Source of the DNA: Isoetes taiwanensis
Lineage: Eukaryota > Streptophyta > Lycopodiopsida > Isoetales > Isoetaceae
Reading direction: 5' to 3'
NCBI GenBank assembly: GCA_021234155.1
Contig: JAJEKV010000097.1
Coordinates: 1,676,001-1,740,000, forward strand
Length of the DNA stretch: 64,000 nucleotides
This document shows positions 33,570 to 45,396 of the stretch, piece after piece (positions within the stretch are counted from its first letter, which is position 1; the number at the start of each line of letters is the position of its first letter). The position numbers were made by a program, and so were the translations under genes. The notes beneath the pieces were generated by a model that worked only from the letters and a program-made list of their open reading frames with translations, had not been told where the DNA came from and did not search any database.

Positions 33570-34630
33570 TGGATGCCAAACAACTAACTGTTTTTACTGT
33601 GCAAAACGGCTTTAGTCATACCCATTAGAAATGCCCAGACTCCTCATAATGCTAGCGCTATATAAGCTACGGGTAAGATTGTTACACTATATTTGGCCAG
33701 ATTATGACATTACATTATGATATCTAGGACGCTGCAATTCCAGACTCATTAGTGAAAGATGCTTCAAATCTCTGTGAATGTGGCCAAATAAAGCAATATA
33801 GGCTGCAAATGAAAGCTAGTTGATTGGAAAAAAAATATTGAGCAGCCGATATCTCCCTAAACACTGCATTACATTTTGTTTCTATACTATGAACAATGTG
33901 CAGGATGAAAATAATGCAAGCTCGAAATGAAAGCTTCTTATATTTTGCAGAAGATGAAAGCTCAAAATGTGATGAACAACCTTTTTCTTTTCTCGGTTCA
34001 TCCTTATCACTGTAAACCAAGTTCAAAGATATGGCCTTCAACCTTGTGCTTTGCAAAGGTTTTGCAGCATACTTCCTACAAAAAGCGTGTCCGCCTGCCT
34101 TTCCACATACAACAGACAGTTCTATTGTCACAAGAAAAAACGATAGAGTAAAGTTATCCTTGCTTTGCCCATCTCAAACAGCAGTTCCGGGCTAGCAGTT
34201 CGGGGCAAGTTTTGTTAGACTACAAACAATTTGAAACTCAGCTATATATGTCATTGAGAATTCAAGATCTGAGAAGCAGAAGAGCAAAGGAAAGAAAACT
34301 TTAAAGGAATCGATCAAGGCATGAAAAGTAATAGGTATTTCATATCACGAAAAATATAGAGGTTGATAGAATTGAAGAAAGTCATAGCTACAGGAGAAGC
34401 CCGATTGAAGACCAGAAAAGGCATATCCGCTACTATCTCTGTGTCCATTTTTGGGCTTATCTCCAATTTTCGTGACCATTGATGTGAAAGTTCCAAGATC
34501 CAATGGCAAATTCTTATGCCACATCAAATTCTGATGAGGTGGAGGTGCTAGGTGGATAGGCTAGAATTGCAAGAAAGGTTGTAGGTTTGGTTGGGCTGGT
34601 GTGCTGAAAAGAAAACATAATTCAATAGAA
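33570..34630. other. Interval without a recognisable gene
   Basis: Several open frames overlap at 33724-34151 on both strands. None shows a domain or consistent composition. Nothing else is seen. Confidence 0.4.
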
Positions 34631-34639
34631 AAAATAAAC

Positions 34640-35400
34640 GACTTAGCTCGCTGGTTGCATTGGTTAAAGCAATCTTATTAGGATATTTTATTATTTTGGT
34701 AGGGGTTCGAGTCTCTGTATTTCATATTCCAAAACCTTAGGCAAACCTGTATTTCATATTTCAAAATCATAGGCACCTCCAATCATAAATCACTATAATC
34801 GAAACGAGAGTCTCCCAGAGGCCCTAACATACATACAATCTGGATCATAGGATGGAGGAATTCAACAATCGAGGTCGTCTGTGATGCACTTCGTTTAGAA
34901 TATATAGCACAATCACAGGGGATTACATGGGGATACCATCGTTTAGAATATATAGCACAATCACAGGGGATTACATAAATCACAATTCCTGAGACCATAG
35001 ACCATACCCCTAAAAAAATTGAATGGGTTAATTTAAGAAAAAAAACAATAGAAAAAAAAAGCGAGCTAGCTAGTCGTTAATTGCATTGGTTAAAGTATTC
35101 TTATTAGGATATTTGATTATTTTGGTAGGGGTTCGAGTCTCCGGATTTCATATTCTAAAACCTTAAATAAAGTTATATAGAGATGAATCCCCGTATTTCA
35201 TATTTCAAACCTTAGGCAAATCTGTATTTCACATTTCAAAATCATAGGCACCTCCAATCATAAATTGCCATAATCAAAAGGAGAGGCGTCCAAAGGCCCT
35301 AACATATGATCTGGGTCATAGGATGGGGGAATCCAACGACGAGGTTGTCTGGGGTGCACTTCGTTTAAAATGTGTAGCACAATCACAGGGAAGATCTCGG
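34640..35400 (+). repeat. Two tandem copies of a SINE-like repeat (about 280 and 320 bp)
   Basis: Copy 1 (about 34645-34925) and copy 2 (about 35075-35400) share TTGCATTGGTTAAAG, CTTATTAGGATATTT, GGTAGGGGTTCGAGTCTC, GGCACCTCCAATCATAAAT and GCACTTCGTTTA. GGGGTTCGAGTCTC fits a Pol III B box, and TGGTTGCATTGGTTAAAGC resembles an A box at tRNA spacing. The unit is therefore probably tRNA-derived. A TAGCACAATCACAGGG tract ends each unit. Confidence 0.65.
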
Positions 35401-35617
35401 GTTTCGGAAGGAAGATATAGCCACAAAATATAATGTTTAATTGACTAAAAAATGTCGCCCTTCTGCTGGTGGCATCAGCGGGGATTGCTTTTGGGTGATA
35501 CAGAGGTGCATGCTTATTCAAATGTTAATATTTACTTTTGCTGCTCATGGCCATTTAGAGTTGGTCTCTAATGGAATTAACTGCCTTCTCCTATGCATCA
35601 GCAATTGAGATGTTAAC
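35395..35617 (+). repeat. Third fragment of dispersed repeat R
   Basis: Matches 15940-16155 in the same order and strand, including GTTTAATT, AAAAAATGTCGC, GGTGGCATCAG, GAGTTGGTCTC and CTATGCATCAGCAATTGAGA, with about 10-15% divergence by eye. Confidence 0.85.
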
Positions 35618-35619
35618 AC

Positions 35620-36285
35620 TAGAGTTGTCTCTCGAACACTTTTGGGTTCATGAACATTTTTGGGTTCATCAAGTGTCATCACGATTGAGCTTTTTTTTTT
35701 GTTACATTTTAAAATTTCGTAATTATGGCAATTGAATCTTAAAGTAGACTCGAAGTTGTGCTATCATATAGAAGGGGATCTTTAGATTTAGTACATAAAG
35801 GACACAATTATAGTGCAAAGTAAGTTAAGTTTTGTGGCTTTTAAGCACTCCTTCATTAAGAAACGTTTGTCACTAAGTTTATATAGTTAAATGTTTAGCA
35901 CAAATGTGGGGCATATATTTAGAGTCGGTGCTTGAGCAAGAATCCTTCTTCCACGTATGATATTGTTATGAGTCTGGGGTATTTGGCACATACAACAAAT
36001 AGGTTTGGATCGTTCGATTGGCAAAATAATTGCATCCACAGTGGAGAATCATTGCCAAGAATGGAGGCAAATTTTCTACTCTCTCATTAGAACACTCTTT
36101 AACAAAGACAGAGCACCTTCTTGTTCACGAATTTTCCAGAATGCATTTCTACATCATTTGACATAGGGTTTTTTGCAATGAATTCCTTGCTCGAGCCTCT
36201 ACCATCAAATGAATTTTTCCGGAAACTTGTTGGTCGATTTGTGTCAGTTCCAGCTAAGAATTTGGCCTTGAATGGGCAGTAAAAG
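35620..36285. other. Interval without a recognisable gene
   Basis: AT-rich DNA with an open minus-strand frame at 36099-36362 that I judge an antisense shadow. The plus-strand region just upstream of 36291 may be 5' sequence of the next gene. Confidence 0.35.
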
Positions 36286-36290
36286 AATTC

Positions 36291-37027
36291 ATGGATATGC
36301 ATGAGGAAGCTGAGATTACTAGTATAATTGAGTGTTTTGATAACAGGAAGAAGGTTTTTCATGTATTCTTTTACTACGATGCAACTAAAACTCTTGTGAA
36401 ATGGTCATTAATTGAGAAATACATTATAAAGAAGGGAGAGGATGCAAAGCTTGTTCTATTAGAAGAGAAAAGAAGAGGGGATTTATCCAAAAAGAAGGTT
36501 TTACAAGATGGCGATAACAAATCAAAGATGGAAAGAGGAATTACTTTGTCTATTATCCGAAAGCGTAAAAGAGATGTACATGAATTATTAGGCGGTGAAA
36601 CTTCTAGTTATAGCAAAGAAGATAGAGATGATAGTGATTATGTGGAATCAGATCATATATCTAGCAGTGATGAAGACTCGGTTAACTCTGATGCACCTCT
36701 TTGTGCAATTCTTTCTACAAATAATAATGCAATCTTCTTTCGTGTTAGCGTAATCTTTTTCCATGCTAACTCATGTTCTTGATTGCAGATGATCACAAAG
36801 ATGATGACTCGGTTAACTTTGATGCACCTCTTTGTGTGATTCTTACTACAGGTAAGCATGCAATCCTTTTCTGTATTAGCATAACTTTCTTCCACGACTA
36901 ATTCATGTTCTTTATTGCAGATAATCACAATGTTCGTGTTCAGTATTGTGCAAAGACTCCTAAACTAGTTGTCGTACATCAAAGGCCTTATGAATCTAAC
37001 CATTCAGATGATGAGCTACTAGTTTAG
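36291..37027 (+). CDS. Unknown nuclear-type protein with duplicated acidic exon
   Basis: The first exon begins MDMHEEAEITSIIECF and encodes a hydrophobic/aromatic start, then Lys/Arg-rich stretches (RKRKRD) and an acidic tail (DRDDSDYVESDHISSSDEDS). Two further exons follow. Exon 2 (about 36789-36850) has acceptor TTGCAG and donor GTAAGC and repeats DDDSVNFDAPLCVILTT. Exon 3 (about 36921-37027) ends QRPYESNHSDDELLV with a TAG. Exon 1 ends with the same motif (DEDSVNSDAPLCAIL). There the sequence matching the exon 2 donor is ACAAATAATA instead of ACAGGTAAGC, so the first splice site seems lost and the frame runs on to a stop at 36782. I do not recognise the family. It may be a real small gene or a decayed one. 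Confidence 0.45.
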
Positions 37028-37029
37028 AC

Positions 37030-39890
37030 TTTCTAAGTTTTGTTTGATGTTCTTTGTTGAAATGCTCATCTACATGCTAGTTGCAGGCGCTCATGAGATT
37101 ATTTCTGTGAAAGGCATTGCATCTTTAAAAATCAAGAATTTCGAAATGGCTATTTCGGGTCCAAATAAGCGCCTTCAAAATTAGTTATTCCGCACACATG
37201 AAGTTCACTTGTATATGAAGATATGCTTGAAAGCTTCTTTGTAGTAGTGCATCAGTTTCTTTGTAGTCAATTCGATAGCATTAGTTTCATTTTCAGTAGT
37301 ACAGACCCTTAAACGTTAAACTAAACATTTCTGTGATGTTTTAGACCATTGCTCTAAGCTTAAGTTATGTTATAAGCTTTGTTTTCAGCGGTACTCCTGC
37401 AGACCTACTAAACTATCTATACATGCATTCAAAATATTGAAAAAGGTGACTATTGTTAGCTCCACCGATTAACCTTGCATAGCAGTGAATTAATGTCATA
37501 TTTTGTCAAACCTTAATTCCATTCAATCATAACAGTGTGTGGGTATAATAGGAAATGATAGGGCATGGGATCATGAGAAATAGGATCCAAGGAAGGAATA
37601 CACTCATTAGAAATTAAACTCGTTATCCGAATTTAGCTGGAATCATGTTAACATGAACTGGGTTCACACATGGGTAGCTTGGCAATCATCTTAAAAATGT
37701 ATATGTTATAAAACTCTAGGAGTTTTATAGAATCATCTGGGATGGTCTTTTGAAGAGCATGCTTAGGATCAAGGAATTAGTTCCTTCTCGGATTAGGCTA
37801 TTAGGAAATTGATATACACTCCATTGATGAGTACATGAAATTGAGATTAGAGTTCCTGTCTATATAATGCTATAGATATGGTATTGAAAGAGAGGTTAGT
37901 TTTTTTTTGGGGGCTCTGTCCAAGGACTAGAGCCAGACTCTCACAATATCCTGCTCAATATTCAGAGGTAGAGTTGCTACCATTTTGTTCTGAAGTATTG
38001 TCAGATGGCTAGGTTGAGAACTTAGTTTAAAGGAAAGCAAGATTAATATGACAAAAGCAATCAGGGATTGCAATAAGTGGTGTATCTTATGGGATAAGTG
38101 GCACGCAAGTGGAAAATACTTCAGGCAGGGCTTGAAGGTAAAAACAATTAATGCAGTGGTGCTGAATATTGCACTTGACTTTACACCATAAGATGTGAAG
38201 GGTATTGGGTTTGGTAGTAAATCCTAACATACAAGAGCACGTGGTGCCAAGGGATTAATTTCCTAGAGGTTGATTAATTGCTTAAATGACAGGGTCATTT
38301 AAGAAGCTCAAGATCTTTAGCCAGCATACTAATTGACAGGGTCATTAATGGATGATGTATATGAACTAAGAAAGCAGTTGGCTAAAAGGATTGCCGGTTA
38401 GTGAAAGGGAACATGTTTTCACTATTTTAAGGGGTTCTTCTGGAAAGAGCACTTAAAATATTGCATGCGAGTTAAAAGCTGCAAGTAAATGATCCATGTC
38501 AACCTGGTAAGAGTTGTCTTAAGCAGGGCTTAATATGATGCAATTCAGGCTAAAAAAGAAGCACGCGGCTTCAAGTAGGATCATATAGATTATGGAGGCG
38601 TGCAATTGAATATTGTAGGATTCATACAATTGATTTAGAAGGTGCCTCTAGGAGGATACCAGGGTTAGAAGAATGGGCTGAACTACAATGTGATTGGACT
38701 ATGTGACTCATTATAAAGCTTTGCTGAATTACTCAGGTTGATTAGAGAACCACAATATCTTTTGTTTGGAAACAAGAATATCAGTCGAGTTAGATTCCTG
38801 AAGGAATTACTCTATATACAACTTGAAGTTGTGAATACATCTTATTATCCAGAATGTTCAAGCAGGACTTGGGGTAAAATATATGGGTCGCAATATATAA
38901 GTTGGGCTTGTATAGGTATTGTAGTAATACCCTAATTTATAAAGTAAGATGTATATTATGCTTGACATTAATAATTGGATTCTAACTATGATTTTCCTAC
39001 TGATATGGTTATTCATTTTCAAGCGATGATCTCAGTAAGGGCAAGCGATATAAGAATAGTTTTACCTCTAAGTGTCTTGGGGTTGAAATTTTTTCTGTGT
39101 TTTTGAAAGTTTATGGTCAGATTTTGGGAAATTGAAGTCCCGCATAAGACTCTTGAATATAGTTCAAGTATTGGTTGGGTTAGTACAATGGAAAGCTTTT
39201 GTAGAGGTCAAGAAGTTGTTGTACTAATGGACCAATTTAAAGTTGCAAAAACTGTAGTCCTGGCAGCTATTGGGGGTACATTAAGTAAAGCATTGTCATC
39301 CACAACCTCTGGCTCTGGTAAAAGGAATTCTCCTATAAACTCAATGCAGTCATGCCATGGCATGATGCATGGAACCTCCAATTGTTTAACACAAGCAATG
39401 CAATCCTGGTGATTTGACACTTTTTCCTTCAATTTTTCTGTTAAACTTGATATGGCCATACCCATTCTGTCGCCAAATTGCTTCTATGATCTAGTTTCAT
39501 ACTATTTGTTAGCAAATGACGTGTCATGTGTCACTGTTCATAGATGACTAGGCATGCCATCTAGATATTGTTGGCATGGCTCTCTTGTACAACCATAGTC
39601 ATGCTTTATTGTTTTGCATCGAGTTCACTCACTGGCACAAATATTTTGTCTATCCGATTTAACTCTTTCTAGTCTTCGTGATATTGAATGTCGAATTCTA
39701 GCAGGTGGGAGCAGGAGTTCTTTGAGTCTGATCGGTACAAATTTGGATAGATTTAAATTCAAATCATCGGTCTGCATTGTGTGACTCCAGTACAAATTTC
39801 ATCGGATTATTTACATTTTTTTTCAATCAGAAGGCCAAATGCACTACATGTCAGCCAAAATATTCATCAGTCATGCTTGGAATTTTGCGT
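37030..39890. other. Long interval without a recognisable gene
   Basis: AT-rich DNA with only short scattered frames. A 99-residue plus frame at 39113-39412 and an 85-residue minus frame overlap each other and show no known domain. A small duplication (GACAGGGTCATT) lies near 38289 and 38335. Confidence 0.4.
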
Positions 39891-39918
39891 CACCTGGAGA
39901 CAATTCTTGCTTCTTGGC

Positions 39919-40430
39919 AAACACAACCAACACATAACAACCATTGACATTAACAACTAGCATATAACTACCATTGACATTAATTAACACAACCATTGGG
40001 TCCAACACATTTAAATTAAAACCCCCCTTAAACCCCCTTTGGTTTGGGTGCATATTCACACGGTCCGGGCAACGAGAGCTGTTGGATAGGCATATTCACC
40101 CTTTATTCCTTAATCTACACCATACGTAAAGTTCCTCGTTTGTGGGGTATGCAAGTACAAAATTTGCTATATTGTATAACAAGATTCGCAAAATACTATA
40201 AGATTTCAAGCGGAATACTATATGGTGTTGATTTTGTACATGTAAAATACAATTATGAGGGCTCTCGCTGCCCTACGTCACCCCCCGTGTGAATATGCAC
40301 CCAAACCAAAGGGGGTTTAAGGGGGATTTTAATTTAAATGTGTTGGACCTAATGGTTGTGTTAATTAATGTCAATGGTAGTTATATGTTGGTTGTTAATG
40401 TCAATGGTTGTTATGTGTTGGGGGATTTAA
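39919..40430. mobile_element. Second foldback copy, loop inverted
   Basis: Arms 39919-40061 and 40286-40430 are inverted copies containing AACACATTTAAATTAAAA, CCCCCTTAAACCCCC and GGTTTGGGTGCATATTCACAC, the same as the inner arms of the 26.5-27.4 kb element. The loop here (CAACGAGAGCTGTTGGATAG ... TACACCATACG) is the reverse complement of the other loop. The right flank again has a GGCCCCTTCGGGGCC palindrome (about 40479-40493). Confidence 0.85.
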
Positions 40431-40544
40431 TTTTTATATGTTGGATGTTAATGGTTTGTGTTGCAAAAAAATTTTTTTGGCCCCTTCGGGGCCTTAGGGA
40501 CGCCTCCCCCCCCCCGGTGTGACAAAAATTTTAGAATTCAAACC

Positions 40545-41090
40545 AGAAAAAAACTAGAATTCATTTGAGGCTTTCATCACCTGTAGCTTTTGAATTTCAT
40601 CACAATAAAACAAATAGAACATAAGTAAAAGTTACCATAAAATAGAGCAGATTGATCCCATTATTCTGAAAGTCATAAAGTTTGCAACACCCATACATAA
40701 ACATTTTTCAACTGGAATTTAACAGCAGCCTTTGGCCTCCATGGATTATTGTGGTGAGAAACCAAAGTGGGAAACTTTTCTGCTTGTTAGCACAAGGATC
40801 TAGAAGCCTTGGAATTTGCTTAATAACTGCCTCAAAATCTAAAAATGCATGGTAATTTTTTGCAAGCTTCATTCGAAATGAGCCATAAAACAATATCCAA
40901 TAGTGCAATCCTGTATTAATCAGCTGGTAGGATGTGAAAGCCTACCAAACCCCGCCGAAACATTGCTGTTTTAGCATAGATAACTGAACCAAACATATCC
41001 ATATCATACACTATCAAAAAGATCTCGGACAGAGCTTTCTAACGCAATAAAAATCATCTCAAACAGAGCTCTGGATCAAAAGTTATGATA
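40545..41090. other. Unassigned sequence next to the foldback
   Basis: A 66-residue minus frame (40708-40908) contains [20 protein letters not shown] and looks protein-like, but I do not recognise it. By position it corresponds to the captured segment of the 26.5-29.2 kb insertion. Confidence 0.35.
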
Positions 41091-41150
41091 AGAAATGTGT
41101 TGCCGGCGGGGAAACTGCACTACATGCGCCCTTCAAGCCCTTCATGTGCC

Positions 41151-41265
41151 CATTATGCACCACACACACAAAAAAGAGGGCTTTTGTTGTGAGCCATTGG
41201 TTGTTGACCATTATGCACCACACGCACAAAAAAAGGGCTTTTGTTGTGAGCCATTGGTTGTTGAC
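41151..41265. repeat. 58-bp tandem duplication
   Basis: Units 41151-41208 and 41209-41265 both read CATTATGCACCACAC, GGGCTTTTGTTGTGAGCC and ATTGGTTGTTGAC, with two indels. Confidence 0.93.
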
Positions 41266-41309
41266 CATTGGAAAAAAAGGCTAAAATCAATGGCTCAGAA
41301 ATGGTGCAC

Positions 41310-41425
41310 TCTAGATGTACGCATTAGTACATCCATTTGAATATATCACGAAATCATAGGAAAACCTTAGTGAAAAGCGTACAAAAACACAAAGAAAACC
41401 CCCTATTATTATGCTACATATTGGC
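41310..41425 (+). repeat. Tract shared with the end of the 26.5-29.2 kb insertion
   Basis: Same order and strand as 29127-29234 (GCACTCTAGATGTACGCATT, GAAAACCTTAG, CCCCCTATTATTATGCTA). It is followed by a degenerate run of GGTATATC-type units to about 41600. Confidence 0.7.
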
Positions 41426-41605
41426 TCGGATTCCCAGATTTAAAGTCTGGGATATAGTATATCTAGTCAAAAAATGTGGTATATCTAGCTGTCTAATATC
41501 AAATAGATGGTATATCCGGCCAAAAAAGTAGTATATCCGACCTAAAAAATGGTAGTACATCTAGCAAAAAATAAAAATAAAAAAACATGGTATATTCGGC
41601 CAAAA
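41425..41605 (+). repeat. Degenerate short tandem repeat (GGTATATCYRGYCAAAAAA)
   Basis: Five to six diverged units of about 25-35 bp containing GTATATC, TAGTATATC or GGTATATTC followed by an A-rich tract. Confidence 0.6.
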
Positions 41606-41940
41606 ACCAGGTGCGAAATTGCATAGACCCTCTTGAGATCCTTGGCCCGATCGTTTTTGCAGTTTTATAGACAGGTTAAACTGCTTCAAAAAGCCTTGCT
41701 TTATTTGCCTCTATAATACTAGATTGATGAAGAGAAGAAACGATTTAACTCAAATAGAGCCAAATTAATAAAAAATGACTCAAAACAGTTGGCCTGAGGC
41801 TTGAAATTGCGAAGTGCATAATGACTGATAATGCATGGCCAGATATACTACTTTTTTATCTAGATATATCACATCCCAAACTTTGGTGAACTCATATGGC
41901 AGATTGCAAAACATCATCCACTCCATTTGAGGTAGATTGC

Positions 41941-42480
41941 ACTACAACACTAGATTCCAATCATCTAGATATTGATGCAACTATTTACAAATAGCTAGTT
42001 GGGGCTTTACTTTATCTTACCAACACTAGGCCAGACTTGACATATCTTGTTGCAGTACTTAGTAGGTTTATCAATCACCCTAGAGTACCATATGGGAAAG
42101 CAACTGAATGAGTTATCCATTACCTCAGAGATACTCAAAGAAGTCCCATATGTCAATCCTATCAGTTGGGGCTCTAAAAAGAGCAAAAGATAAACAACAT
42201 TAGTTAGACAAACAATAGCATATGTACTATTGCATTAGTACTAGTGAGACTGAACTCAAAGCCTTAGTTACAACAAGTCAAGAGATGCGCTGGTTGGTTC
42301 ACTTATATGAAGGTTCAGGCTGTGAGCTAAACTTGCAGCCATTTACTGTGATAACAGTGGAGCCATTGCTCATGCCAGAGACTACAAGATGCATCTGCTT
42401 ATCAAGCATATAGATATTAAATTGTCGTTTGTCAAAGAGCACCTTCAAAATGGAATGGGTATCTCTCACCATCTTACTGC
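41941..42480 (+). mobile_element. Ty1/copia retrotransposon remnant (RT-RNase H junction)
   Basis: In shifting frames this reads LVGALLYLTNTRPDLTYLVA and VLSRFINHP, the copia segment after the reverse transcriptase. It then gives VIHYLRDTQRS, and the RNase H parts TSETELKALVTTSQEMRWLV, IYCDNSGAIAHARDYKMH and KHIDIKLSFVKEHL (to about 42450). The order and spacing are those of copia pol. Stops and frameshifts are present, and no LTRs, integrase or gag are seen. Confidence 0.88.
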
Positions 42481-43079
42481 TCTACCAAACATCAAGTTGG
42501 AGGTTTCACAAAACCTCTTGGAAGACATTAATTCAGTCATATGGAACAGCTCTTTCAGGTTCTGTCCATCCCATATTATAAAACTGTGGCGTCTGTCCCT
42601 CCACTACGATAACGACCCATATTGTGCTACGTGGCATAGATCTAGACAGATTGTGCAAGAAATGAAAGGGTTTATTAATTATACCTTTCCTTTCATAGAA
42701 TAGAATGGAATACAGTTTTTATCATCTACGGAGACCAATTGGCCTATGGGACCCAAAGAGGAGGCGCAGCAAGCGTATTAATGTCCGGGGTAACCCCCTC
42801 CCCTTCCCGAAGGGTTGTTTGGGGGAAAAACTGTGACAGGAATAGGTTTCCATGTGGCATAAATCTAGCCCCACATGGTGCCACGTTGCCTAATCTTAGC
42901 CATCTTCTTTATATCATAAAATTATCTAGTAAGTATGTATGTCAAGCATAAAACATATAGATGGCTCATATTGTCTGCATCAAATGTAATCGAGGGCCAG
43001 ATTGTGCCACATGGCATGCCAAGTGTACTTTTTTTAATGTCAAAAGGTGCTATAGACACTCCTCTAAAAGGCGCCTGTT

Positions 43080-43640
43080 ATAATAGCCCTAGATTCAACG
43101 ACCGACATTGAATCAAATGATGGCAATGAATAAGAAGAAAAAAAAGAGCCGAAGAGCTTTTTCCTAAGCGGCTTAGATCAGAAGCCTTGCTTTTTTTGCT
43201 AGGGTTTGGAGATGGCCGCAGTGGCGTCTGGTAGGTCTGGTATGGTTGATGCAAACATTAGAGCAATGATTATCATATTTCTCTGCTTCAAGGCGCAAGC
43301 TTCACAACCAAACATAGCGCCATTTCGTCACAGTCGCCCAAACACGTGGAAGGCTGCTTAGAGCGTTGAAACTTGCTCATCAACATTTCCAATGCTACGG
43401 CCAACTGCATTCGAAGACAAGTCTTGATGAGTTCATTGAGATTATTGATGATGTAAAAAGAATTGCTCAAAATGAACCGACTGCTAGAGGGTATTCTCAA
43501 ATCTTCAAATGAAAATGAGCATAAATAGAAGCTTCATCATCTTCTTCGAAAAAAAGTAGAACTTGATTGTAACGTTATGTAAGAAACAGTGAAATGGACA
43601 TCTCGGGTTGAATGCCATGAGTAGTCCAACAGAATGGCCT
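43080..43640. other. Helitron interior upstream of the kinase pieces
   Basis: A plus-strand open stretch (about 43335-43512: GRLLRALKLAHQHFQCYGQL, KTSLDEFIEIIDDVKRIAQN) looks like helical protein and may be the N-terminal part of the first kinase gene. I do not recognise it. Confidence 0.4.
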
Positions 43641-44309
43641 TTATTGATCAACGTGATATACAAGGCAAGCGTTAGCTAGGGGAAGGTGGCTTTGCACAAG
43701 TTTATGAAACAAATTTGTATCAGATGTCTGTGACTATGACAAAATTAATGATACTAATAGTTCCTCTATCAAGTAGAGCAGTATGTGCTGTCTAATGGCT
43801 TCTTCAAGGTGCAGGCTTCCAATTCTTATCATATTGTTAAGGTATTTGGTCTTACAAAAGGCAAGCAGAATATTGTCCTTGACATTATGCTTTATATTGG
43901 CAAGGGAATGAAGCATCTACATGACAATGATATTGTTCAAGCGTGATTTAAAGCCCCAGAATGTGTTGGTAAGCATCAGGGATGATAGTCATATTCTACT
44001 ATCATTTTTACTATCATGCATGTTTTAACTTGAACTGATATGAATTTTGTGGGATGCAGAAGGTGCCCTGCCATTAAGATGGGCAATAAGGATGAAGGTT
44101 GCACTCTGTGCTACACAAGATTTCAAATGTCTAATATTCTTTTGGATCATGTTAGTATTTCTTCCTTTTTCCGGTTTGAAGAACTACAAGCAAATGAGTT
44201 TTTGTTTCTGTTGACAGGATTGTACCTATTTCTATTTCTTTTGTGTACTGGAATATACTGCAAACTTTCTGACTTTGGCCTTGCCAAGGATGGAGATCCA
44301 CCAAGATAA
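43640..44309 (+). pseudogene. Protein kinase fragments (one resembling RLCK-VII)
   Basis: Two kinase pieces stand in order. The first has the glycine loop LGEGGFAQVYE (43676-43708), a stretch HIVKVFGL, and the catalytic loop RDLKPQNVLV (43942 onward), reached through a frameshift and stop. The second carries PLRWAIRMKVALCATQ and SNILLDH, then after intron-like sequence KLSDFGLAKDGDPP (DFG at 44271-44279). The pair SNILLD ... LSDFGLAKDG is typical of receptor-like cytoplasmic kinases of the BIK1/PBS1 type. Having both RDLKPQN and a second NILLD region suggests two different kinase genes were joined. Frames are broken throughout, so neither piece makes an enzyme. Confidence 0.7.
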
Positions 44310-44489
44310 GTAGTTCATTTGATTAATAACTCTGCACATGCAGTAATAATTAAGTGAGTGTTTATGTATGCAGATACATATTCATGTAACTTGGTTCCTT
44401 CTCTTCTACTAAAAAATATGAAGCAACCATGTACATTTATAATATAACGACTGTTATACATTGTCCTACTTGACATATAGCTTGGGAGT

Positions 44490-45396
44490 GAAGGACACCG
44501 TACCGTATCAGATTTTGTTGTATGAGACGGGGTTCTGGCCTTTACAGCATTCTGCTATGCGCAGGCATCTTACTTGCTTCCATAAGGTGGATGGGATGGA
44601 TGAGCATCGCTTGCCCCCACATGCCGTGTTGTTAACGCAGGGCCCCCAGCGGCTGAAGAGGGTATGGCACGAGCACTGTAAGGGATGGTTTAGGAGGTGG
44701 TCTATGGATTACCAACAGATGGTGGCACCGGCAGATTCGATCTTGTGAGAATGGGCAATTGGATCACGCTATCTTTGCCACCCCCGTGGGATGCCTCTAC
44801 TCTTGCAAAGCCCAAGACGTAGCACTATCACGCTCGATTAATCCCGCCTTGAGCATGGACCCCATCGATACCTGAAAGCACACATCTCGTGAAGAAACGG
44901 AGCTATTGCTGCCATAAGGACGGGTTCCCATTACCTCGAATTGAAACAGTCATTTGGGGGTGAATGGCGGCACGGGATCCCCGGGGAGGAGAGGATATGT
45001 CGGTGTTGTGAGATGCACGTGATAGAGGATGAGTACCATGCCCTCCAGCCATTACCCGGCATATGCCCAGTCCGGCGGTGGCACACCGATCTTAGATGCT
45101 CGACACACCGCTACATCGATTACTCGCGATCACCTATGGTAGCGCCGACCGGGAGCTTACATCCCGCAGATTTCCGTCGGACTTGCTCTTCTGGGCATGG
45201 TATTTGAGAGCCTCTTGTTAGGGTTTTTCCTCCCAAGTGGGGTTTTTTCATCCCTAGTAGGGTTCTCTTCGCTGATTACATTGTTTGTTTTGGTGTTGGG
45301 GTTTTTGGCTTCTTTGCCTGTTCTCTGCATGTACCGTCTCATAGGCCTCTGGCCTCCGTGGACGTTAAAATAAACTTCCTTCCTTCCTTCCTTCCT
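44490..45396 (+). mobile_element. LINE-B 3' remnant with (TTCC)n tail
   Basis: VPYQILLYETGFWPLQ (44500 onward) parallels IPYADI plus LLAEVGMFPLE of the split LINE-B. ERICRCCEMHVIEDEYHALQ (44992 onward) parallels its DRLCKICKSGSIEDEHHVFL. The remnant ends in a (CTTC)n array at 45375-45396. It confirms the ancestral reading across the insertion point in the 26.5-kb copy. Frames are broken. Confidence 0.75.

Noticed and set aside
33724-34151. Overlapping open frames of 135 and 74 residues on opposite strands
   Set aside because: Neither shows codon or domain character. The DNA is AT-rich with no flanking gene signals.
39208-39465. 85-residue minus frame (VKQLEVPCIMPWHDCIEFIG)
   Set aside because: No domain is recognised, and it is overlapped by a plus-strand frame of similar length. 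Considered and left as chance.
41151-41600. Clustered short repeats that might suggest a CRISPR array
   Set aside because: The repeats are direct tandem duplications without unique spacers, in a eukaryotic genome.
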